From assembly GCA_020024645.1 (NCBI GenBank), contig JAHHTN010000002.1, positions 1-64,000 on the forward strand: a stretch of 64,000 nucleotides of DNA. Reading direction: 5' to 3'. Below, piece by piece: positions 34,951 to 44,446 of this stretch. The notes beneath the pieces are model-generated. The model searched no databases and was not told where the DNA came from. It worked only from the letters and a program-made list of their open reading frames with translations. The stretch's first letter is position 1. Each line of letters opens with the position of its first letter. A program made the position numbers and the translations under genes. This DNA comes from Faecalimonas sp. GTDB lineage: Bacteria; Bacillota; Clostridia; Lachnospirales; Lachnospiraceae.

Positions 34951-35580
34951 ATGTCGGATAAGGTTATTGAAAACAATCAAGTTACAATTATGGGTGAGGT
35001 AGTATCTGAATTTATATTCAGCCATGAGGTGTTTGGAGAAGGATTTTATATGGTTGAAGTTTTGGTAAAAAGGCTTAGTAATTCAGATGACAGAATTCCA
35101 TTAATGGTTTCAGAAAGACTTATTGATGTGACACAAGATTATCGCGGAGAATATATTATGGTTACAGGGCAATTTCGCTCGTATAACAGACATGAGGAGG
35201 ATAGAAATAGACTTGTATTATCTGTATTTGCAAGGGAAATTTCTTTTGTTGAAGAAGAACTAGATGGAGCGAAAACAAATAATATTTTATTGGACGGATA
35301 TATCTGTAAGACACCAGTTTATCGAAAAACACCACTTGGAAGAGAAATCGCAGATTTATTATTAGCAGTTAACAGACCATATGGAAAATCGGATTACATA
35401 CCATGCATCTGTTGGGGGAGAAATGCGCGATATGCTTCTTCCTTTGAAGTTGGAGAACACGTTCAAGTTTTAGGGCGTATTCAGAGTAGAGAATATGTAA
35501 AAAAACTATCAGAAGTCGAAACGGAAAAAAGAGTTGCATATGAGGTGTCAGTTAGTAAATTAGAATGTGTTGGAGAATAG
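34951..35580 (+). CDS. single-stranded DNA-binding protein with two OB folds
   Basis: A 209-aa protein with two consecutive SSB-like OB domains (about 8-100 and 105-205). The second has the SSB-type PYGKSDYIPCICWGRNARYA segment. The acidic disordered tail with DDDIPF seen in the replicative SSB is missing, so this is a paralogue of unknown role. It is 3 nt upstream of dapA and probably in one operon with dapB, an odd partner for lysine synthesis. Confidence 0.8.
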   Translation: MSDKVIENNQVTIMGEVVSEFIFSHEVFGEGFYMVEVLVKRLSNSDDRIPLMVSERLIDVTQDYRGEYIMVTGQFRSYNRHEEDRNRLVLSVFAREISFVEEELDGAKTNNILLDGYICKTPVYRKTPLGREIADLLLAVNRPYGKSDYIPCICWGRNARYASSFEVGEHVQVLGRIQSREYVKKLSEVETEKRVAYEVSVSKLECVGE

Positions 35581-35583
35581 AAA

Positions 35584-36495
35584 ATGGAATCTATTTTTGT
35601 CGGTTCAGGAGTTGCTTTAGTAACTCCTTTTTGTAAAGATGGAAGTATTAATGTGGAAATGCTAGAAGAACTTGTGGAATATCATTGTGCAAATCAGACA
35701 GATGGGATCATTGTTTGTGGAACGACAGGTGAATCTGCTACTTTGTCAAAAGAAGAACGATTGCTCTGTATAAAAAGAGTAGTGGAATTTGCCAAAGGGA
35801 AAGTACCGATTATAGCAGGGACAGGAACAAATTGTACTCGAACAACGGTGCAACTATCGAAGGAGGCAGAAAACTGTGGTGTGGATGGTGTGCTTATAGT
35901 TACTCCATATTATAATAAACCGACACAGGAAGGTCTTATAGCACATTATGAGAATGTTGCGAAAAACATAAAAATTCCAATGATTATATATAATGTAGGT
36001 AATCGAACTGGTTGTAATATCGAGCCAGAAACGATTTCTTTACTTGCAAGGGAAAATGAAAATATCGTAGGAGTTAAAGAAGCGTCAGGAAGTATTTCAC
36101 AAGTAGCAAAAATAGTGGAACTTACAAAGGGGAAAATAGATGTTTATGCGGGAAATGATAATCAAATTGTACCAGTATTATCTCTTGGTGGGAAAGGTGT
36201 GATTTCCGTTTTGGCTAATATAGCACCAAGAGAGGTGCACAAAATTTGTAATGATTTTTTTATAGGAAATATAAAAGAAAGTTGTGCGTTACAATTAAAA
36301 GCATTACCACTTATACGACAGTTGTCTTGTGAGGTAAATCCCATTCCCATAAAAAAAGCATTATCGTTTATGGGTAAAGATGTGGGGAGTCTTAGAATGC
36401 CACTGCTGGACTTAGGAGAAGAAAAAGGAAAAACATTAGCTCGTATTATGTGTGAATATGGTATAAAATTATCGCAGAAGGTGAAGTATGGTTAA
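35584..36495 (+). CDS. dapA: 4-hydroxy-tetrahydrodipicolinate synthase
   Basis: Condenses pyruvate with aspartate semialdehyde, the entry to lysine and diaminopimelate (and dipicolinate in spores). The TIM barrel of 303 aa has GTTGESATL (about 46-54), the YYNKPTQEG tyrosine region (about 114-122) and the Schiff-base lysine in GVKEASG (about 163-169). It overlaps dapB by 8 nt. RBS GGAG 9 nt upstream. Confidence 0.97.
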   Translation: MESIFVGSGVALVTPFCKDGSINVEMLEELVEYHCANQTDGIIVCGTTGESATLSKEERLLCIKRVVEFAKGKVPIIAGTGTNCTRTTVQLSKEAENCGVDGVLIVTPYYNKPTQEGLIAHYENVAKNIKIPMIIYNVGNRTGCNIEPETISLLARENENIVGVKEASGSISQVAKIVELTKGKIDVYAGNDNQIVPVLSLGGKGVISVLANIAPREVHKICNDFFIGNIKESCALQLKALPLIRQLSCEVNPIPIKKALSFMGKDVGSLRMPLLDLGEEKGKTLARIMCEYGIKLSQKVKYG

Positions 36496-37180
36496 TATAA
36501 TTTTGCATGGATGTAATGGGAAAATGGGAAGATTTGTCACTGTGCTAGCGAAAGAGGATGAGGAAGTGGAGATAGTAGCAGGGATAGACCAGCGTGGTGG
36601 CGAAGAAAAAAATTATCCTATATTCAGAAGTTTAAAAGAATGCAAGGTGAAGGCGGATGTGGTAATTGACTTTTCAGATGCTTCAGGAGTAAATGAGCTA
36701 GTTGAATTTTGTGAAGAAAGCTCGATTCCATTAGTGTTATGTACAACTGGATTATCAGAAATACAGCAAAGAAAGGTAGAAAAGTTTGCGGAAAAAGTGC
36801 CTGTTTTACAATCGGCTAATATGTCGATAGGGATTACAGTGTTGTGTGAGTTACTAAAGGGATTGGGAGAAAAATCGATTTTTCAAGAATATGATGTAGA
36901 ACTTATTGAAAAACATCATCGATATAAAAAAGATGCACCTAGTGGAACTGCACTTCTTTTGAAAAAAGCGATGGGAAAAGAAGAAATTCCTATAGTTTCA
37001 ATTCGTGGTGGGACGATTGTGGGTGAGCATCAAGTGAGTTTTGCTGGACAAGATGAAGTGATCGAAATTAAACATACGGCTTATTCTAGAGCGGTGTTTG
37101 CTAGAGGTGCATTAAAAGCGGCAAAATTTTTGATGGAACAGAAAGCGGGATTATACACAATGAAAAATATGATTGTATAA
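36488..37180 (+). CDS. dapB: 4-hydroxy-tetrahydrodipicolinate reductase
   Basis: Reduces the DapA product with NAD(P)H. The N-terminal loop GCNGKMG (8-14), EKHHRYKKDAPSGTA (about 138-152) and the RGGTIVGEH segment are present. It is 230 aa, a little shorter than the E. coli enzyme but normal for Lachnospiraceae-type DapB. Start overlaps dapA, indicating coupled translation. With aspartokinase at 43167 it supplies the aspartate-family pathway. Confidence 0.96.
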   Translation: MVNIILHGCNGKMGRFVTVLAKEDEEVEIVAGIDQRGGEEKNYPIFRSLKECKVKADVVIDFSDASGVNELVEFCEESSIPLVLCTTGLSEIQQRKVEKFAEKVPVLQSANMSIGITVLCELLKGLGEKSIFQEYDVELIEKHHRYKKDAPSGTALLLKKAMGKEEIPIVSIRGGTIVGEHQVSFAGQDEVIEIKHTAYSRAVFARGALKAAKFLMEQKAGLYTMKNMIV

Positions 37181-37291
37181 AATGGAAAAACTTTCCAAAG
37201 TCAAAATGTGTATAGAAAAAGCAGAATTGTAAATAGTACTGATAAGAAGAAATTCTTAATGAATCACAATACACAGAAAAGGAGAGTTGAG

Positions 37292-37570
37292 ATGAAACAG
37301 GTAAAAAAGATAGTTGTAGTATTGTTGTGCATATGTACGCTTTTCACAATTGGTTGTGGAACAAAAGAAAATGCAAATGATAATGGAAATATAACTACAA
37401 ATACGGATAAGAAAAATACGGACGGCGATGGGGTTATGGAAGATGTTGGAGAAGGAATAGATAATGGAGTTCGAGATGCTATAGATGGGGTTGAGGACAC
37501 TGTAGATGATGTTGCTGGAAAGAAGCAAAATCACACAAAAAGTAATGGAAATACTACAATGACAAAGTGA
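37292..37570 (+). CDS. small putative lipoprotein
   Basis: A 92-aa protein with an N-terminal signal peptide (KKIVVVLLCICTLFTIGCG) and a possible lipobox cysteine at residue 22. A polar N/D/G/T-rich region follows, containing an acidic repeat-like segment (GVMEDVGEGIDNGVRDAIDGVEDTVDDV, written here in parts as VMEDVG, VRDAIDG, VEDTVDDV). The ATG at 37292 follows AAAAGGAGAG. No function is recognised. It has its own terminator and may be transcribed separately from dapB. Confidence 0.7.
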   Translation: MKQVKKIVVVLLCICTLFTIGCGTKENANDNGNITTNTDKKNTDGDGVMEDVGEGIDNGVRDAIDGVEDTVDDVAGKKQNHTKSNGNTTMTK

Positions 37571-37580
37571 GTTGAAACGG

Positions 37581-37613
37581 AAAGAGTGGGGCAATAAGCA
37601 ACACTCTTTTTTG
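37581..37613 (+). terminator. terminator after the small lipoprotein
   Basis: Stem AAAGAGTG/CACTCTTT (37581-37588, 37602-37609) followed by TTTT. Confidence 0.8.
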
Positions 37614-37649
37614 TGTGTTTCTCATAAAGACATTTGTAAGAGAAAATGG

Positions 37650-37678
37650 TTGAATTGACGTATATATAGTGATAAAAT
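37650..37678 (+). promoter_or_regulatory. promoter for secA
   Basis: -35 TTGAAT (37650-37655), 17-nt spacer, -10 TAAAAT (37673-37678) preceded by TGA (extended -10). A CTTCGG/CCGAAG hairpin (37693-37713) lies in the leader. Confidence 0.65.
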
Positions 37679-37743
37679 GGAACATAGTTGGACTTCGGGA
37701 AAGAAGACCGAAGATTCTTGAATTTTCAAACAAGGAGAAAGAT

Positions 37744-40311
37744 ATGGGCTTATTAGAAAAAATTTTTGGTACACACAGCGAACATGAATTGAAGCGTATT
37801 TATCCAATTGTCGATAAGATTGAAGCATTAGAGCCAGATATGCAGAAATTATCAGACGAGGAATTAAGAGGTAAGACAAAAGAGTTTAAAGAAAGATTGG
37901 AAAAAGGAAAAACGCTTGATGATATTTTACCGGAAGCATTTGCTACAGTAAGAGAAGCTGCTGTCCGTACATTACATATGAGACATTATAGAGTACAGTT
38001 AATCGGTGGAATTATCTTACATCAAGGACGTATTTCTGAGATGAGAACAGGTGAGGGGAAAACTCTAGTTTCTACATTACCTGCTTATTTGAATGCATTA
38101 GAAGGAAAAGGAACACATATTGTTACAGTTAATGATTACTTAGCTAAGCGTGATGCTGAGTGGATGGGACAGGTACATGAATTTCTTGGACTTACAGTTG
38201 GTGTTGTATTAAATTCGATGGATAATGATGAACGTCGCGAAGCATATAACTGTGATATTACTTACGTAACGAATAATGAACTTGGATTTGATTACTTAAG
38301 AGATAACATGGTTATTTATAAAGAACAGTTAGTACAAAGAGGACTTCATTTTGCAGTAATTGATGAGGTCGATTCTGTACTGATTGATGAGGCAAGAACA
38401 CCGCTTATTATTTCAGGACAAAGTGGAAAATCTACAAAATTATATGAAGCTTGTGATATTTTAGCAAGACAGATGGAACGTGGAGAAGCTAGTGGAGAAT
38501 TCTCTAAAATGAATGCCATTATGGGAGAAGATATTGAAGAAACTGGGGACTTTATCGTTAATGAGAAAGAAAAGAATGTAAGTCTTACAGAAGATGGTGT
38601 AAAGAAAGTAGAGAAGTTCTTCCATTTGGAAAATTTAGCAGATCCTGAGAACTTAGAAATTCAACACAATGTTATTTTAGCACTTCGCGCACATAATTTA
38701 ATGTTCAAGGATCAAGATTATGTTGTTACTCCTGAGGGAGAAGTTGTAATTGTTGATGAATTTACAGGTCGTATTATGCCAGGACGTCGCTATTCTGATG
38801 GACTTCATCAAGCTATTGAAGCAAAAGAGCATGTAAAAGTGAAAAGAGAAAGTAAGACACTTGCTACAATTACTTTCCAAAATTTATTTAACAAATACAA
38901 AAAGAAAAGTGGTATGACAGGTACTGCATTGACAGAAGAAAAAGAATTTAGAGATATTTATGGAATGGATGTTGTTGAAATTCCAACAAATCTTCCTGTA
39001 CAAAGAAGAGATTTAGATGATGCAGTTTATAAGACAAAAGAAGAGAAATTTAGAGCAGTTGTGGATGCAGTTATAGAGGCACACGCAAAAGGACAGCCAG
39101 TTCTTGTTGGTACAATTACGATTGAAACATCTGAATTATTAAGTAGAATGTTGAAAAAAGAAGGTATTCCGCACAATGTATTGAATGCAAAATTTCATGA
39201 AATGGAAGCAGAAATTGTAGCGCAAGCAGGTGTACACTCAGCAGTAACAATTGCTACTAATATGGCAGGTCGTGGTACGGACATTAAATTGGATGAAGAT
39301 GCGAAGAATGCAGGTGGACTTAAGATTATTGGTACAGAACGTCATGAATCAAGACGTATTGATAACCAGTTACGTGGACGTTCGGGACGACAGGGAGATC
39401 CAGGAGAATCAAGATTCTACATTTCGTTGGAAGATGATTTGATGCGATTATTTGGTTCAGAAAAACTTATGGGTATATTCAATACACTTGGAGTTGAAGA
39501 TGGTGAACAGATTGAGCATAAGATGCTTTCAAATGCAATTGAAAAAGCACAGAAGAAAATTGAAAGCAATAACTTTGGTATTCGTAAAAATCTTTTAGAA
39601 TATGATCAAGTAATGAACGAGCAAAGAGAAATCATTTACGAAGAAAGACGTCGTGTATTAGATGGGGAAAGTATGAGGGATTCTATCTATCATATGATTA
39701 CAGAATATGTGGAAAATCTTGTAGATGCTTGTGTGTCACCAGATTTAGAATCAGATGAGTGGAATTTATCAGAATTGGAAAGAAGTCTTCTTGCTACAAT
39801 TCCGATGAAATTTGTTACTCCTGATGAGGTGAAAAATATGCGTCAGAAAGAGTTAAAACACGTATTGAAAGAAAGAGCTGTAAAAGCATATGAAGCAAAA
39901 GAAGCTGAATTTCCTGAAATTGAACATTTAAGAGAAGTAGAGCGTGTTATTTTATTGAAAGTTATCGATGCAAAATGGATGGATCACATCGATGATATGG
40001 ATCAGTTACGTCAAGGTATTGGACTTCAAGCATATGCACAGAAAGATCCGTTAGTAGAATACAAAATGCTTGGGTATGATATGTTTGGAGCAATGACAAA
40101 TGCTATTGCAGAGGATACAGTGCGTTTATTATTCCATGTGAGAATTGAACAAAAAGTGGAAAGAGAACAGGTTGCTCAAGTAACAGGTACAAATAAAGAT
40201 GATACATCTGTAAGAGAACCTAAAAAAAGAGAAGAAAAGAAAGTCTATCCAAATGATCCATGCCCATGCGGAAGTGGAAAAAAATATAAACAGTGTTGTG
40301 GAAGAAAATAA
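37744..40311 (+). CDS. secA: preprotein translocase ATPase SecA
   Basis: Motor of the Sec translocon (855 aa). It has the DEAD-type Walker A region MRTGEGKT (about 101-108), DEVDSVLIDEARTP, the PTNLPVQRRD linker, and a C-terminal zinc-binding tail CPCGSGKKYKQCC that contacts SecB or ribosomes. The ATG at 37744 follows AAGGAG; an in-frame ATG at 37669 lies on the promoter and is not used. It is 18 nt upstream of prfB, so the two are probably one transcript. Confidence 0.97.
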   Translation: MGLLEKIFGTHSEHELKRIYPIVDKIEALEPDMQKLSDEELRGKTKEFKERLEKGKTLDDILPEAFATVREAAVRTLHMRHYRVQLIGGIILHQGRISEMRTGEGKTLVSTLPAYLNALEGKGTHIVTVNDYLAKRDAEWMGQVHEFLGLTVGVVLNSMDNDERREAYNCDITYVTNNELGFDYLRDNMVIYKEQLVQRGLHFAVIDEVDSVLIDEARTPLIISGQSGKSTKLYEACDILARQMERGEASGEFSKMNAIMGEDIEETGDFIVNEKEKNVSLTEDGVKKVEKFFHLENLADPENLEIQHNVILALRAHNLMFKDQDYVVTPEGEVVIVDEFTGRIMPGRRYSDGLHQAIEAKEHVKVKRESKTLATITFQNLFNKYKKKSGMTGTALTEEKEFRDIYGMDVVEIPTNLPVQRRDLDDAVYKTKEEKFRAVVDAVIEAHAKGQPVLVGTITIETSELLSRMLKKEGIPHNVLNAKFHEMEAEIVAQAGVHSAVTIATNMAGRGTDIKLDEDAKNAGGLKIIGTERHESRRIDNQLRGRSGRQGDPGESRFYISLEDDLMRLFGSEKLMGIFNTLGVEDGEQIEHKMLSNAIEKAQKKIESNNFGIRKNLLEYDQVMNEQREIIYEERRRVLDGESMRDSIYHMITEYVENLVDACVSPDLESDEWNLSELERSLLATIPMKFVTPDEVKNMRQKELKHVLKERAVKAYEAKEAEFPEIEHLREVERVILLKVIDAKWMDHIDDMDQLRQGIGLQAYAQKDPLVEYKMLGYDMFGAMTNAIAEDTVRLLFHVRIEQKVEREQVAQVTGTNKDDTSVREPKKREEKKVYPNDPCPCGSGKKYKQCCGRK

Positions 40312-40329
40312 TTAAAAAGAGGTGAAAAA

Positions 40330-41440
40330 ATGGTTGAATTAGACCAATTTAAAAGTGTCATAAATTCATATGAGGAGCCATTAAATGAATTGAGGGATTC
40401 ACTTTGACTTGGAAGGTAAACAGGCTAGGGTGGAAGAATTACAAAAGAAAATAGAAGAGCCTAGTTTTTGGGAGGATACGGAACACTCCCAAAAGGTCAT
40501 GCGTGAGTTAAAAGGACTCCAGAGTTTTTTGGAAACAGCAGAAAATCTCTTTATAAATTATGAAGATATTGGTGTGCTAATGGAAATGGCATACGAAGAT
40601 AATGATGAAAGTATGATTGGTGAAATCCGTAAAGAAATTCGTCAGTTTGAAAATAATTTTGAGGAAATTCGTATTAATACTTTACTTTCTGGTCCGTACG
40701 ATAAGGATAATGCAATTGTAACTCTCCATGCAGGAGCTGGAGGAACGGAGTCGTGCGACTGGGCAAGTATGCTTTACCGAATGTATAGTAGATGGGCTGA
40801 GAAAAAAGGATTTTCTATTTCGGTGTTAGATTATTTAGACGGAGATATAACGGGGATTAAAACAGTTACATTTGAGGTGAATGGGGAAAATGCATATGGT
40901 TATTTACAGTCAGAAAAAGGCGTTCACAGACTAGTGCGTATTTCTCCGTTTAATTCGGCTGGAAAAAGACAAACTTCGTTTGCATCGTGTGATGTCATAC
41001 CAGACATAGAAGATGATATTGATATTGAAATCAATGAAGATGATTTGAAAGTTGATACATACAGAGCGAGTGGAGCTGGAGGACAGCATGTAAACAAAAC
41101 GTCTTCCGCAATTCGTATTACGCATTTGCCTACAGGAATTGTTGTGCAGTGTCAAAATGAGAGGTCACAACATTCTAATCGTGAAAAAGCTATGCAGATG
41201 TTGAAAGCAAAATTATATTTGATTAAACAACAGGAACAGGCGGATAAAGTTTCAGATATACGTGGAGAGGTAAAAGAAATCGGATTTGGTAATCAGATAC
41301 GTTCTTATGTTATGCAACCATATACATTAGTAAAAGACCATAGAACAAATGTTGAAAATGGAAATGTAACTGCAGTATTAGACGGAGATATAGAGTCATT
41401 TATTAACGCATATTTAAAGAAAAGAAACGAAGATGAGTAA
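40330..41440 (+). CDS. prfB: peptide chain release factor 2 (programmed +1 frameshift)
   Basis: Terminates translation at UGA and UAA. Translation starts at ATG 40330, runs 25 codons (MVELDQFKSV...) to CTT-TGA, then shifts +1 at 40405 and continues to 41440, giving 369 aa. The RF2 codon-reading SPF motif (VRISPFNSAG) and the GGQ hydrolysis motif (SGAGGQHVNKT) are present. The zero frame ends at an in-frame TGA (40405-40407), so RF2 abundance autoregulates its own synthesis. RBS AAGAGGTG lies 7 nt upstream. Confidence 0.96.
40393..40408 (+). other. prfB +1 frameshift site
   Basis: An internal Shine-Dalgarno-like AGGGA (40393-40397) is followed by CTTTGAC (40402-40408). The ribosome slips from CTT onto TTT and reads GAC next. 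The layout is the standard RF2 frameshift signal, with the SD-to-CTT gap slightly longer than in E. coli. Confidence 0.93.
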
Positions 41441-41463
41441 TGAAGGCGAAAGGAAGGTGCGAC

Positions 41464-41901
41464 ATGGATTCAAATTACTATGTCATTAAGAAAAAAGCAG
41501 TTCCTGAGGTACTTCTTAAAGTTGTGGAGGTAAAAAGATTACTTGCAGCTGAGCGATTTATGACAATACAGGAAGCGACAGAAAAGATAGGGCTTAGCCG
41601 AAGTTCTTTTTATAAATATAAAGATGATATTTTTCCTTTTCATGAGAATGAAAAGGGCCAGACGATTACTTTAGCAATTCAAATGGATGATATACCGGGG
41701 CTTCTTGCCGAAATCTTGCAGGAGATTGCGGAGTATAAAGCAAATATTCTTACTATCCATCAGAGCATCCCGTTGAACAGGGTAGCCACACTGACAATCA
41801 GTGTGGAAATTCTGTCTACAACGGGAAATATTGCTGATATGGTAAATGAAATAGAAAATAATGAAGGTGTACATTATTTGAAGATTGTAGGCAGGGAGTG
41901 A
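41464..41901 (+). CDS. UPF0735-type ACT domain protein
   Basis: A 145-aa protein with an N-terminal helix-turn-helix-like segment (about 25-50, QEATEKIGLSRSSFYKYKDD) and a C-terminal ACT domain (about 70-143) as in B. subtilis PheB. The start at 41464 follows AAGGAAGGTG; an in-frame ATG at 41440 overlaps the prfB stop. Its place directly before homoserine dehydrogenase suggests a regulatory role in the aspartate family, perhaps amino acid sensing. Family function is not established. Confidence 0.88.
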   Translation: MDSNYYVIKKKAVPEVLLKVVEVKRLLAAERFMTIQEATEKIGLSRSSFYKYKDDIFPFHENEKGQTITLAIQMDDIPGLLAEILQEIAEYKANILTIHQSIPLNRVATLTISVEILSTTGNIADMVNEIENNEGVHYLKIVGRE

Positions 41902-41906
41902 TACAG

Positions 41907-43124
41907 ATGATAAAAGTAGCAGTATTAGGGTACGGAACAGTTGGTTCAGGTGTTGTGGAAGTATTGGAAAAAAACAGAGAACTCATTGCAGAGCGTGCTG
42001 GACATACAATTGAAGTAAAGTATGTTTTGGATAAAAAAGATTTTTCCGGTAAACCAATAGAAAATAAAATTACTAATGATTTTGAGCGAATTGTTCAAGA
42101 TAAAGAAATTGACGTGGTTGTGGAAGTGCTTGGTGGAATTGAACCTTCATACACATTTGTAAAACGTTCATTAGAGGCGAAAAAAAATGTAGTTACTTCT
42201 AATAAAGAATTAGTGGCACAATGTGGGGCGGAACTTCTTGCAATTGCTGAAGAAAACAAAGTAAACTTTTTATATGAAGCGAGTGTTGGTGGTGGAATTC
42301 CGATTATTCGCTCCCTTCATCAAGCGCTGACTGGAGATAAAATTGAAAAAATCACAGGTATTTTAAATGGAACAACAAACTATATGATGACCAAAATGTT
42401 TAATGAAGGTGCGGAATATGAAGAAGTGTTAAAAGAGGCTCAACAAAAAGGCTATGCAGAAAGAAATCCAGAAGCAGATGTGGAAGGATATGATGCATGT
42501 AGAAAGATTGCTATTTTATCTTCTGTCATATCTGGACAATCTGTAGATTATAAAGAAATTTATACAGAGGGAATCACAAAAATTACAGCTATAGATATGA
42601 AATATGCCCGAAAATTAAAGAAAACAATTAAACTTCTTGCTTCGGCAAAGAGAGATGGAAATAAAATAAGTGCAATGGTTTCGCCATGTTTATTAGGTGG
42701 TGAACATCCTCTTTATCATGTAGACGGAGTATTTAATGCTGTGTTTGTAAGAGGAAATATGCTGGGAGATGCCATGTTCTACGGTAGTGGCGCAGGAAAA
42801 CTTCCTACAGCTAGTGCGGTTGTTGGAGATATAGTAGATGCGGTCAAAAATAAAGGAAGAATTGTAATGCCAGTCTGGGCAGAAGAAAAAGTTTTATTGA
42901 TAGATAAGGCAAACACAGAAAAAAAATTCTTTGTTAGACTAAAAGGAACAATGGAAGAATACGCAAGTAAGATAGAGGAAGTATTCGGAGAAACAAAAAA
43001 AGTGCTTTTGGAAGATGTCCCAGGCGAATTTGGGTTTATGACAGAGGAAATGAAAGAAAGTGTTTATGAGGAGAAAGCGTCACACTTTTCCAATATTCTG
43101 CATATGATGCGTGTGGAAGAATAA
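41907..43124 (+). CDS. hom: homoserine dehydrogenase
   Basis: Reduces aspartate semialdehyde to homoserine for threonine and methionine. It has the Rossmann motif GYGTVGSG (about 8-15), the active-site region GGGIPIIRSLHQAL (about 128-141), the GILNGTTNYMMTKM signature, and a C-terminal ACT domain (about 325-400) that usually mediates threonine inhibition. Length 405 aa. The start at 41907 follows AGGGAGTG; in-frame GTG 41898 is less favourable. Followed by aspartokinase at 42 nt. Confidence 0.96.
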   Translation: MIKVAVLGYGTVGSGVVEVLEKNRELIAERAGHTIEVKYVLDKKDFSGKPIENKITNDFERIVQDKEIDVVVEVLGGIEPSYTFVKRSLEAKKNVVTSNKELVAQCGAELLAIAEENKVNFLYEASVGGGIPIIRSLHQALTGDKIEKITGILNGTTNYMMTKMFNEGAEYEEVLKEAQQKGYAERNPEADVEGYDACRKIAILSSVISGQSVDYKEIYTEGITKITAIDMKYARKLKKTIKLLASAKRDGNKISAMVSPCLLGGEHPLYHVDGVFNAVFVRGNMLGDAMFYGSGAGKLPTASAVVGDIVDAVKNKGRIVMPVWAEEKVLLIDKANTEKKFFVRLKGTMEEYASKIEEVFGETKKVLLEDVPGEFGFMTEEMKESVYEEKASHFSNILHMMRVEE

Positions 43125-43166
43125 AATGACTGTAATGAGAGATAACCATCAGGGCAGGAGGAATTT

Positions 43167-44378
43167 ATGTTAATTGTAAAAAAATTTGGGGGAAGTTCCG
43201 TAGCAAATAAAGAAAGAATTTTTAATGTTGCGAAACGTTGTATAGAAGATTGGCAAAAGGGAAATGACGTTGTCGTGGTACTTTCAGCAATGGGAGATAC
43301 TACAGATGAATTACTTGCGAAAGCAACAGATATCAATCCGAGAGCAACTAAGAGAGAAATGGATATGCTATTAACAACAGGAGAACAAGTTTCTGTGTCT
43401 CTTATGGCAATGGCAATGCAGTCGATGGGGGTTCCGGCGATTTCGTTAAATGCATTTCAAATTTCCATGCAGTCTACTTCAAAATACGGAAATGCAAGAT
43501 TTAAGCGGATTGACACAGAACGTATTACACATGAATTGGAAAACAGAAAAATTGTTATTGTAACTGGTTTTCAAGGAATAAATAAATACGAAGATTATAC
43601 AACTCTTGGAAGAGGTGGTTCAGATACAACAGCGGTTGCTTTAGCAGCAGTACTTCACGCAGATGTATGTGAGATTTTTACAGATGTAGATGGAGTCTAT
43701 ACTGCAGATCCAAGAGTTGTTAAAAATGCAAAAAAATTAGAAGTAGTCACCTATGATGAAATGTTGGAACTTGCTACTTTAGGAGCACGGGTTCTTCATA
43801 ATCGTTCTGTAGAAATGGCGAAAAAATATGGCGTGACACTGATTGTACGTTCAAGTTTAAATAACGAAGAAGGAACGATAGTGAAGGAGGCAGTGAAAAA
43901 AATGGAAAAAATGCTAATCACAGGTGTAGCGGGAGATAAAAATGCGGCAAGAATATCTGCAATCGGAGTGAAAGATGAGCCAGGAATTGCGTTTAGTTTA
44001 TTTCATACGCTTGCAAGAAATAATATCAACGTAGAAATTATTTTGCAATCAGTTGGAAGAGATGGAAGAAAAGATATTTCTTTTACTGTATCGCAAGATG
44101 ATTTACAAACAACAATTGAATTGTTGGAAGATAAAAAAGAAGTTCTTACTATTCAGGAAGTTGAGTATGATGAGAATGTAGCAAAAATTTCTATTGTAGG
44201 TGCGGGAATGATGAGTAATCCAGGTGTGGCGTCTAGAATGTTTGAAGCACTTTACAATTCGAGAGTCAATATTAAAATGATTTCCACATCAGAAATTCGA
44301 ATCACGGTGTTGATTGATGAAAAGGATGTAGATAGAGCATTAAATGCTGTTCATGAAGAGTTTAAACTTGGAGAATAA
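43167..44378 (+). CDS. lysC: aspartate kinase
   Basis: Phosphorylates aspartate, the first step toward lysine, threonine and methionine. The N-terminal KFGGSSVAN (4-12), TTGEQVS (about 70-76) and RGGSDTTAVA (about 148-157) mark the kinase domain; two C-terminal ACT domains (about 255-400) provide feedback control. Length 403 aa. RBS AGGAGG. The gene ends 5 nt before an IS3-type element, so any native terminator has been displaced. Inhibitor (lysine or threonine) is not predictable. Confidence 0.95.
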   Translation: MLIVKKFGGSSVANKERIFNVAKRCIEDWQKGNDVVVVLSAMGDTTDELLAKATDINPRATKREMDMLLTTGEQVSVSLMAMAMQSMGVPAISLNAFQISMQSTSKYGNARFKRIDTERITHELENRKIVIVTGFQGINKYEDYTTLGRGGSDTTAVALAAVLHADVCEIFTDVDGVYTADPRVVKNAKKLEVVTYDEMLELATLGARVLHNRSVEMAKKYGVTLIVRSSLNNEEGTIVKEAVKKMEKMLITGVAGDKNAARISAIGVKDEPGIAFSLFHTLARNNINVEIILQSVGRDGRKDISFTVSQDDLQTTIELLEDKKEVLTIQEVEYDENVAKISIVGAGMMSNPGVASRMFEALYNSRVNIKMISTSEIRITVLIDEKDVDRALNAVHEEFKLGE

Positions 44379-44446
44379 AAAAGTGTACCGACCCCCCCAA
44401 AAAAAAGTTAGACCTAAAATCTAACGATTGGGAGGTCGGTATTTTT

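Noticed and set aside
37183..37197. TGGAAA/TTTCCA hairpin after dapB
   Set aside because: Six base pairs with no T-run; too weak to call a terminator.
37669..37743. Upstream in-frame ATG of secA
   Set aside because: The ATG sits on the promoter -10 (TAAAAT 37673-37678) and has no RBS; ATG 37744 has AAGGAG and the conserved MGLLEKIFG start.
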